Below, piece after piece: positions 35,291-44,326 of a stretch of DNA of 64,000 nucleotides. Location: positions 35,038-99,037 of the forward strand of contig NZ_FOIE01000012.1 in the NCBI RefSeq assembly GCF_900111455.1, in the 5' to 3' direction. A program made the translations under genes and the position numbers. Source of the stretch: Geodermatophilus poikilotrophus (GTDB taxonomy: Bacteria > Actinomycetota > Actinomycetes > Mycobacteriales > Geodermatophilaceae). How positions within the stretch are numbered: the first letter of the stretch is position 1; the number at the start of each line of letters is the position of its first letter. Below the pieces are notes generated by a model, which saw only the letters and a list, made by a program, of their open reading frames with translations, was not told the DNA's origin and ran no database searches.

Positions 35291-36931
35291 TCAGACCGCG
35301 TCGCCGCCGTGGTCGTGGTCGTGCCCGGCGTGCAGACCGCCACCGCCGTTGGGCTGCGCGGCCGAGATGCGGTACTCCCGGGCCTCCGGGTCGCCCTCGA
35401 AGGTGCCGCCCGGGACCGGTCCACCGGCCACCCCGTTCACCCGCTCGGTGTCGTAGGCCAGCGTCAGGACGGCGTAGGCGATGGCGTCGGAGTTCTGGTC
35501 CAGCGCCTCCGGGTCGAGGTTGGCGATGTCGTCGCCGACCTGGTGGTAGTTCGGGTCGTACGCGATCCCGGCCTCGCCGCCGTAGGCCTCCGCCTGGTAG
35601 CCCTGCTTGACGCCCTCCGCGCCGGTGAACAGGCCGCCGGACGGGATGCCGGCCCCGATGAAGGCCTGGTAGTCGCTGCGGCCGCTGAACTCGGTGCCCT
35701 CGTAGAAGAGCTCCTGCTCCTCGTAGTAGTCCTCGAACACGTACTCGATCTGGTCCGAGCCCTCCGGGACCGGCACGCCGCTCGGCGCGGGGAAGGCCGA
35801 CAGGTCGCCGTCGTAGATGAACCGGGCGAAGTTCGGCGAGCCCACCATGTCGAAGTTCAGGTAGAGCGCGAGCCGGTCGCGCTGCGCCTGGTCGAGGCCG
35901 GCCACGTAGTGGTTCGAGCCCTGCAGGCCGAGCTCCTCGGCGCCCCACCAGGCGAAGCGGACGGTGTTGGTCAGCTCCGCCTCCGCCAGGTTCTCGGCGA
36001 CCTCGATCAGCGCCGCGCTGCCGCTGCCGTTGTCGTTGATGCCCGGGCCGGCGGGCACCGAGTCGAGGTGCGCACCGGCCATGACGACGTTGTCCGAGGT
36101 GCGGCCGGGCAGCTCGGCGATCACGTTCTCGGTGTCCCGGAACTCGCTCACGGCCTCGACGGCGACGCGCAGGGTGTCACCGTCGAGGGTCGATCCGAGG
36201 GCGTAGGAGACGCCGATCGCCGGGATGGTGGCCCCGGGCGCGCCCAGCGTCCCCTGCACCACGTCGGTGCGACCCTCCTGGCCCTCGTTGAACACCACGA
36301 CCGCCGAGGCGCCGGCGGCCTGGGCATTGGCGACCTTCTGGCCGAAGGGGCAGGTGCCGCGCTGGACCAGCGCGATGTTGCCTCGCGTGAAGCCGGTGAA
36401 GTCGGTGGCCTCACAGCCGCTGGTGTTGCCGTTGGCCGCCGCCGGCGGCGGGACCACGACGTCGACCGCCTGGGCGGTCGCGGTGACGTCGGCGGACGCC
36501 GAGTACGTCATCACGGCGTAGTCGGCGCCTTCCGCGTACGTGGCCTGGTCCGGGGCGGTCTGCGAGAAGGCGCTGCTGATCTGCTGGAAGAACGGGAACT
36601 GGAACTCCTGCCGGGAGACCTCCCAGCCGGCCTGCTTGAGCCGCTGCTCCACGTACTCGACGGAGGCGTCGTAGCCCGGCGTCCCGGAGGCACGGTTGCC
36701 GCCGTTCGCCTCGGCGATGCCCTGGAACGCCTCCAGGTGCTCCATGACCCCGTCCAGGGTCACGCAGTCGGTCAGCTGGGCGACGGTGTTGTTGGTCCGC
36801 TGCTCGCACGCCTGCGCGGCGCCCGGGGCGGCGGCGGCCGGCGCGGCCACTGCCACGGTGCCCGCCAGGGCCATCGCGCCGGCGGCGCCCAGCGCCACCG
36901 TCCGTGCCCGGCGGGAGTCGGTTCGGGTCAT
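35291..36931 (-). CDS. Secreted M28 family zinc aminopeptidase with PA domain
   Basis: This 546-residue protein has a twin-arginine-like signal (RRARTVALGAAGAMALAG...APAAAAPG). A PA insert includes VQRGTCPFGQKVANAQAAGASAVVVFNEG. The M28 catalytic core shows AGAHLDSV, INDNGSGSAA, WWGAEELGLQGSNHY, LNFDMVGS and YHQVGDD, supplying the two-zinc ligands and catalytic Glu. The C-terminus is His-rich (LHAGHDHDHGG) and could bind metal. ATG at 36931 follows GGGGA. The product is likely an exported aminopeptidase. Its upstream region is unusually rich in repeats. Confidence 0.93.
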   Translation of the reverse strand: MTRTDSRRARTVALGAAGAMALAGTVAVAAPAAAAPGAAQACEQRTNNTVAQLTDCVTLDGVMEHLEAFQGIAEANGGNRASGTPGYDASVEYVEQRLKQAGWEVSRQEFQFPFFQQISSAFSQTAPDQATYAEGADYAVMTYSASADVTATAQAVDVVVPPPAAANGNTSGCEATDFTGFTRGNIALVQRGTCPFGQKVANAQAAGASAVVVFNEGQEGRTDVVQGTLGAPGATIPAIGVSYALGSTLDGDTLRVAVEAVSEFRDTENVIAELPGRTSDNVVMAGAHLDSVPAGPGINDNGSGSAALIEVAENLAEAELTNTVRFAWWGAEELGLQGSNHYVAGLDQAQRDRLALYLNFDMVGSPNFARFIYDGDLSAFPAPSGVPVPEGSDQIEYVFEDYYEEQELFYEGTEFSGRSDYQAFIGAGIPSGGLFTGAEGVKQGYQAEAYGGEAGIAYDPNYHQVGDDIANLDPEALDQNSDAIAYAVLTLAYDTERVNGVAGGPVPGGTFEGDPEAREYRISAAQPNGGGGLHAGHDHDHGGDAV

Positions 36932-36952
36932 GCAGGGTCCCCCTCTGCTCTC

Positions 36953-37030
36953 GGGTGTCTCAACGCTGAGACACCCTGTGTGACCTGTGTGACTGTCTGT
37001 GGGGTGACAGTGTGCAGTCAAGCCTTGACT
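36953..37030 (-). promoter_or_regulatory. Repeat-rich promoter region of the M28 peptidase gene
   Basis: A 10-bp stem, GGGTGTCTCA with loop ACGC, lies at 36953-36976. TGTGTGAC is repeated twice at about 36977-36993. A 7-bp inverted repeat AGTCAAG-C-CTTGACT lies at 37016-37030 and supplies a TTGACT -35-like hexamer on the minus strand. The region is less GC-rich than its surroundings. It probably contains the promoter and one or more operators. Confidence 0.55.
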
Positions 37031-37050
37031 TGTCCGTGTCGGCCCGGTAG

Positions 37051-37124
37051 TGCCCCCGGTCGGGTTCGAACCGACACTGGGACCCTTTTAAGGGGCCTGC
37101 CTCTGCCAGTTGGGCTACGGGGGC
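37051..37124 (-). tRNA. Class I tRNA, anticodon UAA (would read UUA)
   Basis: Read on the minus strand, this 74-nt gene folds into a complete cloverleaf. The acceptor stem is GCCCCCG/CGGGGGC with discriminator A; the D-arm is GCC/GGC with TGG in the loop. The anticodon stem is GGCCC/GGGTC (one G-U) around loop CTTAAAA, and the T-arm is GTCGG-TTCGAAC-CCGAC. CCA is not encoded. The variable region is only 5 nt (CCAGT). Standard tRNA-Leu(UAA) has a long variable arm, so this is a class I molecule with a leucine-type anticodon. Its amino acid is unknown. Confidence 0.85.
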
Positions 37125-37146
37125 CGCTGACGACGCCGGCCCGGCG

Positions 37147-38529
37147 TCAGCTCGCCCTCATGGTGCCCGACTGGGCCTTGTCCTCGGCCGAGGGCGGCGG
37201 CAGCGAGCCGGTCCGGCCGGTGTTCGCCGCCTGGACGAACTCGCGGCGCGGGTCCTGCAGCTGGCCCAGCGAGATGACCTCGCGGCGGAACACCGCGGCC
37301 AGCGTCCAGTCGGCGACCACCCGTGCCTTGCGGTTGAAGGTGGGCACCCGGCTGACGTGGTAGGTGCGGTGCATGAACCAGGCCGGCCAGCCCTTCAGCT
37401 TGACGCCGTAGACCTGCGCGACGCCCTTGTGCAGGCCCAGGCTGGCCACGGAGCCGGCGTAGGCGTGCCGGTAGGGCTCCGGCTCGCGCCCCTCGAGCGT
37501 CGCCACGATGTTGTCGGCCAGCCGCTTCGCCTGCCGCACGGCGTGCTGCGCGTTCGGCGCCGTGGTCGCGCCGGGGCTCTCCTTGGTGAGGTCCGGGACG
37601 GCGGCGAGGTCGCCGGCCGACCACGCGTCGTCCACCCCGCGCACCTGCAGGGTGGGCTCACAGGCGACCCGCCCGCGCTCGTCCACGGGCAGGTCGGTCT
37701 CCCTCAGCATCGGGTTGGGCTTGGTGCCCGCCGTCCACACCAGGGTGTCACTGGCGAACTCGTCGCCGTCGGAGAGCTTCACCGTGCACCCGTCGGCGAC
37801 CGACTCCAGCCTGGTGTTCAGCCGCACGTCCATCCCGCGCGCGGTGAGCTGCTTGACCGTCCAGGCGGCCATGTCCAGGTCGACCTCGGGCAGGATCCGG
37901 CCCATCGCCTCGACCAGCACCCAGCGCATGTCGGCCGTCGAGAGCCGCGGGTAGTAGTGGGTGATCGCGTAGCGGGCCATGTCCTCGAGCTCGGCGAAGG
38001 CCTCGACGCCCGCGTAGCCGCCGCCGACGAAGGTGAAGGTCAGCGCGCGGCGGCGGACCTCCGGGTCGTCGGTCGAGCTGGCCGCGTCGAGCCGGGCCAG
38101 CACGTGGTTGCGCAGGTAGATGGCCTCGCCGACGTTCTTGAACCCGATCCCGTGCTCGGCCAGCCCGGGGATGGGCAGCGTGCGGGCCACCGACCCCGCC
38201 GCCATCACCAGGACGTCGTAGCGGAGCTCGTAGGGCTCGCCCTCGATGGGGGCGATCCGCGCCCGCTTCTCGGCGTGGCTCAGGCCGGTGACGGCCCCGG
38301 TGACCACGCGGCAGCGCGGCAGCGTCCGGCGCAGCGGCACCACGACGTGCCGCGGCTCCACCGAGCCGGCCGCGGCCTCGGGCAGGAAGGGCTGGTAGGT
38401 CATGTGCGGCTGCGGGTCCACGACGACGATCTCCGCTCGCCCCCGGGACAACTTCTTCTGCAGCCGCAGGGCGGTGTAGAGGCCGACGTAGCCGCCGCCG
38501 ACGACGAGGACCACGGGTCGTTGCGCCAT
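37147..38529 (-). CDS. ndh: Type II NADH dehydrogenase (NAD(P)/FAD oxidoreductase)
   Basis: This 460-residue flavoprotein has an N-terminal FAD motif (VLVVGGGYVGLYTALRL), a second dinucleotide motif for NADH (FTFVGGGYAGVEAFAEL), and WSAGDLAAVPD, the FAD-binding motif near the C-terminus. The last 100 residues (KLKGWPAWFMHRTYHVSRVP) are amphipathic and should attach it to the membrane. NDH-2 enzymes pass electrons from NADH to menaquinone without pumping protons. ATG at 38529 is the start. The tRNA gene lies 23 nt beyond the stop on the same strand. Confidence 0.88.
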   Translation of the reverse strand: MAQRPVVLVVGGGYVGLYTALRLQKKLSRGRAEIVVVDPQPHMTYQPFLPEAAAGSVEPRHVVVPLRRTLPRCRVVTGAVTGLSHAEKRARIAPIEGEPYELRYDVLVMAAGSVARTLPIPGLAEHGIGFKNVGEAIYLRNHVLARLDAASSTDDPEVRRRALTFTFVGGGYAGVEAFAELEDMARYAITHYYPRLSTADMRWVLVEAMGRILPEVDLDMAAWTVKQLTARGMDVRLNTRLESVADGCTVKLSDGDEFASDTLVWTAGTKPNPMLRETDLPVDERGRVACEPTLQVRGVDDAWSAGDLAAVPDLTKESPGATTAPNAQHAVRQAKRLADNIVATLEGREPEPYRHAYAGSVASLGLHKGVAQVYGVKLKGWPAWFMHRTYHVSRVPTFNRKARVVADWTLAAVFRREVISLGQLQDPRREFVQAANTGRTGSLPPPSAEDKAQSGTMRAS

Positions 38530-38538
38530 GGGGGGAGC

Positions 38539-39441
38539 CTAGGGCCGGGGAGGGGGTCCCGGCAGGGTCGCGGCCAGTTCGGTGGCCCGGGCGAGGACGG
38601 CGTCCAGCATCGGCTCGGTGAGCTTGCCGGTGAAGGTGTTCTGCTGGCTGACGTGGTAGCTGCCCAGCAGGGTCAGCGGCCCGCGCGGCCCCTCCAGCGA
38701 CACCTCGACGCCGTGCCCGAACGCCGGCCGGGGCCGGGGCAGCGGGTAGCCGGCCCCGGCCAGCACCGGCCACAGCGCCGTCCAGCCGAACCCGCCGAGG
38801 ACGACGACGACCCGCAGCCGCGGCAGCAGCGCCAGCTCGCGCGCCAGCCACGGTGAGCAGGTGTCCCGCTCCTCCGGCGTGGGGGCGTTCGCCGGCGGCG
38901 CGCAGCGGACCGCCGCGGCGACCCGCACGTCGGTGAGCTGCAGCCCGTCACCGATGTGCGTGGACGTCGGCTGGTTGGCCAGGCCGGCCCGCCACAGCGC
39001 GGCGAAGATCCAGTCCCCGCTGCGGTCGCCGGTGAACACCCGCCCGGTGCGGTTGCCGCCGTGCGCGGCCGGCGCCAGGCCGACGACGGCGATCCGGGCG
39101 TCGGCCGGACCGAGCCCCGGCACCGGGCGGCCCCAGTACTCCTCGTCCCGGAAGGAGGCCCGCTTGACGCGGGCGACCTCCTCCCGCCAGGCCACCAGGC
39201 GCGGGCAGGCCCGGCAGCCGGAGACCCGGGCGTCCAGGACGGCGAGGTCGCGGGTGCTCCGCGCCGAGCGGACGACGCCAACCGGGCTGCGGGTGACCGG
39301 GAAGCCGGCCGCGTCGCCAGGGCGGCCTGGGTGCAGGGGCCCACCGCGAGCCTCGATCGGCCCCCCTGCAGGGTCCCGCCGCGAGCCTGCGAGTGGCGGG
39401 GGGCAGGGGGGTCCTTCACGGGGGGCAGCGGGGTCCTTCAT
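38539..39441 (-). CDS. Type 5 uracil-DNA glycosylase (UdgB)
   Basis: This 300-residue protein has the family 5 UDG iron-sulfur-type CRACPRLVAWREEV motif, RPVPGLGPADARIAVVGLAPAAHGGNRTGRVFTGDRSGDW, and GSYHVSQQNTFTGKL near the end. It removes uracil and some other deaminated bases from DNA, important in a GC-rich genome. The start is problematic: between the Cys motif and the ATG at 39441 there is no ATG or GTG, and the first 45 or so codons run through a 56-nt palindromic repeat. The repeat may have become part of the N-terminus. The resulting length is close to that of Rv1259. Confidence 0.85.
   Translation of the reverse strand: MKDPAAPREGPPCPPPLAGSRRDPAGGPIEARGGPLHPGRPGDAAGFPVTRSPVGVVRSARSTRDLAVLDARVSGCRACPRLVAWREEVARVKRASFRDEEYWGRPVPGLGPADARIAVVGLAPAAHGGNRTGRVFTGDRSGDWIFAALWRAGLANQPTSTHIGDGLQLTDVRVAAAVRCAPPANAPTPEERDTCSPWLARELALLPRLRVVVVLGGFGWTALWPVLAGAGYPLPRPRPAFGHGVEVSLEGPRGPLTLLGSYHVSQQNTFTGKLTEPMLDAVLARATELAATLPGPPPRP
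39359..39414. repeat. 56-nt palindromic repeat, copy B
   Basis: This is the same sequence as 14007-14061 with one additional G in the GGCGGGGGG run. Outer arms GGCCCCCCTGC and GCAGGGGGGTCC pair, with GCGAGCCTGCGAGT in the loop. It overlaps the presumed first codons of the uracil-DNA glycosylase gene and lies upstream of the divergent DUF4235 gene. Confidence 0.8.
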
Positions 39442-39500
39442 GGGGTCCAGCAGACCACCTGGGCGAGCGCGGACGGCCTGCGGGGCGGCATGATCGCGAG

Positions 39501-39803
39501 GTGGCCCGGAGGAAGAAGCAGAAGGCACCGCTGACCTGGAAGCTGCTGGGCACCGGTATGGCCGTCCCCGCGGGGATCGCCGTCCGGAAGCTCAGCGACG
39601 CCGCCTGGTACGCCGCGCGCGGCACCCAGCCGCCCAAGAACCCGGCCGCGCCGGGCGTCGGCTGGGGCGAGGCCCTGGCGTGGGCCGCGGTGTCCGGGGT
39701 CGCCGTGGCGGCCGGCCGGCTGGTCGCCGCCCGGGGCGCGGCGGCGGCCTACCAGTCGCTGACCGGCAAGCTGCCGCCCGGCCTCAACGAGGGCTCTCCC
39801 TGA
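39501..39803 (+). CDS. DUF4235 membrane protein
   Basis: This 100-residue protein has a basic N-terminus (ARRKKQKAP), the DUF4235 pattern WKLLGTGMAVPAGIAVRKLSDAAWYAARGTQPPKNP, and a second hydrophobic helix (ALAWAAVSGVAVAAGRLVAARGAAAAY). Function is unknown. GTG at 39501 lies six bases after CATGAT, a possible -10 of a leaderless transcript. The 3' end overlaps the convergent ppx gene by 20 nt. Confidence 0.82.
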   Translation: MARRKKQKAPLTWKLLGTGMAVPAGIAVRKLSDAAWYAARGTQPPKNPAAPGVGWGEALAWAAVSGVAVAAGRLVAARGAAAAYQSLTGKLPPGLNEGSP

Positions 39804-40755
39804 CCGCTGCGCGAGCCAGCTGCAGCGCGATGCCGTCGAGGATGTCGTGCTCGCTCACCACGACGTCGTCCAGCGCGAAGGCGTCCATGAGCACCCGCAG
39901 GATCAGCGACCCGGCGCCGATGACGTCGACCCGCCCCGGGTGCATGACGGCGTGGGAGGCACGCCGCTCGCGGGTGGCGGTGAGCAGCCCGGCGGTCACC
40001 GCGCGGACGGCGGACACCGGGATGCGCGATCCGTGGATCGCCGTCGCGTCGTAGGCCGGCAGACCGAGGGCGAGCGCGGCGACGGTGGTGACCGAGCCGG
40101 CCAGGCCGACGAGGGTCGCGGCCTCCCCCACCGGGACGGCGGCGGACACATCGGCCAGCGCGGCGCGGATGTCGGCCTCGGCGCGCTGGATCTCGTCGGC
40201 CGAGGGCGGGTCCCCGTGCAGGTGCCGCTCGGTGAGGCGCACGCAGCCGACGTCGACCGACCGGGCCGCGCGCACCCCGCCGGCGTCACCGAGCACGAAC
40301 TCGGTGGACCCGCCGCCGATGTCGACCACCAGGTACGGCGGGCGCGGCCGCGGCCGGCCGTGCGCGGCGACGGCGGCGTCCAGCGAGGCGGTGGCCCCGA
40401 GGAAGGACAGCCGCGCCTCCTCGTCGCCCGGGACGACGTCGGGCAGCTGGCCCAGCGTGGCCAGCACCATCCCCTCGAAGTCGGCGCGGTTCGCGGCGTC
40501 CCGGCTGGCGCTGGTGGCGACCATGCGCACCGCGGTCGCGCCGAGCTCGCGGGCCTGCGCGGCGTACTGCGCCAGCACCACCCGGGTGCGCTCGATGGCC
40601 TCCGGCGCCAGCCGGCCGGTGGCGTCGACCCCCTGGCCGAGCCGCACGACCTCCATCCGGCGCAGCAGGTCGGCGTGCGCTCCCTCCGGCGGGACGTCGG
40701 CCACCAGCAGGCGGATGGAGTTGGTGCCGCAGTCGATCGCGGCGACGCGGGTCAT
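39784..40755 (-). CDS. ppx: Ppx/GppA family exopolyphosphatase
   Basis: This 323-residue ASKHA-fold phosphatase has the phosphate-1 motif AAIDCGTNSIRLLVAD, the VVDIGGGSTEFVLGD phosphate-2 motif and GLAGSVTTVAAL. It hydrolyses polyphosphate and/or pppGpp. Actinobacterial short Ppx proteins of this size (Ppx1 type) lack the C-terminal HD domain. ATG at 40755 overlaps the DUF501 stop (ATGA), so expression is coupled. The eno-ftsB-DUF501-ppx order is conserved with M. tuberculosis Rv1023-Rv1026. Confidence 0.93.
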   Translation of the reverse strand: MTRVAAIDCGTNSIRLLVADVPPEGAHADLLRRMEVVRLGQGVDATGRLAPEAIERTRVVLAQYAAQARELGATAVRMVATSASRDAANRADFEGMVLATLGQLPDVVPGDEEARLSFLGATASLDAAVAAHGRPRPRPPYLVVDIGGGSTEFVLGDAGGVRAARSVDVGCVRLTERHLHGDPPSADEIQRAEADIRAALADVSAAVPVGEAATLVGLAGSVTTVAALALGLPAYDATAIHGSRIPVSAVRAVTAGLLTATRERRASHAVMHPGRVDVIGAGSLILRVLMDAFALDDVVVSEHDILDGIALQLARAAVRESPR

Positions 40756-41252
40756 GCTCGCTCCTCGGGCAGGGCGCAGGGGCCGTTGGCCCACCACTCC
40801 CCCATCTCGGCCACGGCGCGGTCGCCGACCGGGTTGACCCCCGGGCCGGCGGCGAGCGCGTGGGCGGCCAGTGCGTGCAGGCACTTCACGCGGTCGGGCA
40901 TCCCGCCGGCGGTGGTGCGGGCGGGCAGCTCGCCCAGCGCGTCACGCTCGGCCAGGTAGGCCTCGTGGGCCGCGCGGTACCCGGCGGCGAGCTCCTGGTC
41001 GGTGCCCAGGTCGGCCTGCCACACCCGCATCCGACCGGTGGACTCCAGCCGGCTGGCCGCGGCGCCGGCCCGCGGGCAGGTCAGGTAGTACAGCGTCGGG
41101 AACGGGGTGCCGTCCTCCAGCCGTGGGGAGGTCTGCACGACGTCGGGCTGACCGCAGGGGCAGCGGTGCGCCACCGCGCGCAGGGCACGCGGCGGCCGCC
41201 CGAGCTGGCGGGCCACGACCTCCCGCTCCTCCGGCGTGATCGGTTCCGTCAC
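40752..41252 (-). CDS. DUF501 family protein
   Basis: This 166-residue protein has the DUF501 signature VARQLGRPPRALRAVAHRCPCGQPDVVQTSPRLEDGTPFPTLYYLTCP, including a Cys pair. It continues with an MRVWQ segment and a C-terminal MPDRVKCLHALAAHALAAGPGVNPVGD. Function is unknown; the invariable pairing with ppx suggests polyphosphate or stringent-response metabolism. GTG at 41252 follows GAGGAGACC. Confidence 0.88.
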   Translation of the reverse strand: MTEPITPEEREVVARQLGRPPRALRAVAHRCPCGQPDVVQTSPRLEDGTPFPTLYYLTCPRAGAAASRLESTGRMRVWQADLGTDQELAAGYRAAHEAYLAERDALGELPARTTAGGMPDRVKCLHALAAHALAAGPGVNPVGDRAVAEMGEWWANGPCALPEERA

Positions 41253-41306
41253 GTGGTCTCCTCGCCGGCGCTCGTCGGCCACGTCCCGGTCCGTGCTGCG
41301 CCCATC

Positions 41307-41330
41307 GGTGAGCTCGCGAGCTCGCTCACC
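41307..41330 (-). terminator. Hairpin across the ftsB stop
   Basis: GGTGAGC (41307-41313) pairs with GCTCACC (41324-41330); the loop contains most of a GAGCTCGCGAGCTC palindrome. The right arm contains the ftsB stop codon (41326-41328). It may partly terminate transcription before DUF501-ppx. Confidence 0.5.
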
Positions 41331-41907
41331 CGTGGGGCTCCTCGTCGCCGTCGGCCACCGCGACCGACTGCAGCAGCGCCTCGTACCAGGGCAGTTCGCC
41401 GTCCTCGGGCTCCGGCACGGTGCCGGCGTCCCCCTCGACGGCCTCGCCGTCGACCACGACCACCAGCCGGTCACCGGGCAGCACGTAGGCCAGCCGTTCG
41501 CGGGCCTGGCGCACGGTGTAGGCCGGGTCGGCCTGCCGCTCCAGCTCCTCCTCGAGCTGCTCGGCCCGCTGGTCCAGGGCGGCGCCCTCCGCCGCCAGCC
41601 GGGTCAGCTCGGCGCGGCCGGCCAGGAACTGGCGCACCGGGCCGGCCAGGGTCAGCAGCAGCACCAGGACCAGGCCGGCCAGCAGCACGGCGCGGCCGGT
41701 GACCAGGGGCCGGCGGGGCGTGCCCGAGGCCGCCGTCCGCGTGGTGCGGCGGACGGCGCGGCGCGGCTCCGGCCGGATGCCCGCACCCGAGCGGGAGCCG
41801 GCCGGGACCGGGCGGGACGCCGCACCCGAGAGGGGCCGCCCCGTGGAGCGCCGTCGGCCCGACGGCGCCGCGCCCGAGCCGCCGCGGCGGCCGCGCGCCG
41901 CGCTCAC
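41326..41907 (-). CDS. FtsB/DivIC-like septum formation initiator
   Basis: This 193-residue protein has a basic, Arg/Ser/Pro-rich cytosolic N-terminus of about 70 residues, one membrane helix (AVLLAGLVLVLLLTLAGPV), and an extracytoplasmic coiled coil (ELTRLAAEGAALDQRAEQLEEELERQ). It ends in the conserved DPAYTVRQARERLAYVLPGD segment. It fits FtsB/DivIC, which joins FtsL and FtsQ in the divisome. GTG at 41907 lies 17 nt after the eno stop, the usual eno-ftsB arrangement. Confidence 0.88.
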   Translation of the reverse strand: MSAARGRRGGSGAAPSGRRRSTGRPLSGAASRPVPAGSRSGAGIRPEPRRAVRRTTRTAASGTPRRPLVTGRAVLLAGLVLVLLLTLAGPVRQFLAGRAELTRLAAEGAALDQRAEQLEEELERQADPAYTVRQARERLAYVLPGDRLVVVVDGEAVEGDAGTVPEPEDGELPWYEALLQSVAVADGDEEPHG

Positions 41908-41923
41908 CGGCGGGCGCGGCCGG

Positions 41924-43222
<1,299 letters not shown>

Positions 43223-43407
43223 CTAGCGACGCCCGGGCGAGCGGCTCACCTGCCGCGCGCGGCCGTCCGCGGCCGCACCGGCGTGGCCGCTCCGGTGCCC
43301 GCCTCGGCAGGGCGGGAGGTCGAGGTCGGCGCCGGAGCGGGGTGGAGGGCCGACCCGGACCTCGCTGCCGGGCAGGGTGACGGCCGGTCCGGTCGGCCGG
43401 GTCCGGG

Positions 43408-44322
43408 TCAGTCGGCCGCGCGCGCCTCCGCCTCGGCGTCCAGCTCGCCGGCGTAGCGGCGGACCGCCTCGCGCAGCGCGTCCTCGACGTCCCACCCGCG
43501 CTGCTCCGCGGCGGTGACGACGGCCAGCAGCCGCTCCCCGAGCTCCTCGGGGCTGGCCGAGCCGAGCTCCGCGGACTCGGGCGTGGACAGGCCGGCGCGG
43601 GTCGCGCGGCGCACCAGCGCCGCAGCCCACGAGGCCGCGGGCTGCGACCGGGAGACGCCCTCGGTCGGCGAGCGGCGCTGCTTCTCGGCCTTCTTGATCT
43701 CCTCCCAGCCGGCCTCGACCTGCGCCACGTCGCGCGGGCCGGCCTCGCCGAACACGTGCGGGTGTCGCCGGACCAGCTTGTCGACCAGGTCGCCGGCGAC
43801 GTCGTCCACCGTGAACCGGCGGGACGGGTCGGCCTCCGCGGCGACCCGCGCGTGGAAGACCACCTGCAGCAGCACGTCGCCGAGCTCCTCGCGCATCGCG
43901 GCGGGGTCGTCGTCGACGATCGCGTCGTAGGCCTCGTGCGCCTCCTCGAGCAGGTAGCCGCGCAGCGACGCGTGCGTCTGCTCGGCGTCCCATGGGCAGC
44001 CGCCGGGCGAGCGCAGCACGTCCATCACCCGGACGACGTCGAGCAGCCGGCTCCCTGGCAGCGGCGCGGCGTCGACCACCTCCCCGGCGTCCACCTCGAC
44101 CCCGGCCGGGACGAGGGCGACCACGCTGTCGGGACGGGCGGCGGCGGCCGCGGCGTCCGGGACGTCGTCCACCGGCCGGCCCCCGGCGCGCAGCGCGTCG
44201 GCGGTCGCGGCGGCGCCGGGCAGCGCGACGACCGGGCGCCCGCTCGCCACCGCCCGCCAGGCGGCGGGCCCGAGCAGGCCGGGGAGGGCGGGGTGGACGA
44301 CGACGGCGAGCGCGACGGGCAC
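43408..44322 (-). CDS. mazG: MazG nucleoside triphosphate pyrophosphohydrolase
   Basis: This 304-residue protein has an N-terminal Ala-rich domain of about 95 residues, then a MazG domain: VMDVLRSPGGCPWDAEQTHASLRGYLLEEAHEAYDAI and EELGDVLLQVVFHARVA, with the EExxE and ExxD metal ligands. It clears non-canonical NTPs, including oxidised ones. It starts 4 nt after the SurA-like gene's stop and probably shares its mRNA. The order mfd-(mazG)-eno matches M. tuberculosis. Confidence 0.92.
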   Translation of the reverse strand: MPVALAVVVHPALPGLLGPAAWRAVASGRPVVALPGAAATADALRAGGRPVDDVPDAAAAAARPDSVVALVPAGVEVDAGEVVDAAPLPGSRLLDVVRVMDVLRSPGGCPWDAEQTHASLRGYLLEEAHEAYDAIVDDDPAAMREELGDVLLQVVFHARVAAEADPSRRFTVDDVAGDLVDKLVRRHPHVFGEAGPRDVAQVEAGWEEIKKAEKQRRSPTEGVSRSQPAASWAAALVRRATRAGLSTPESAELGSASPEELGERLLAVVTAAEQRGWDVEDALREAVRRYAGELDAEAEARAAD

Positions 44323-44326
44323 CCGG

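Noticed and set aside
37051..37124. Ordinary class II tRNA-Leu(UAA)
   Set aside because: The variable region is 5 nt and all other arms close correctly, so there is no room for a long variable arm.
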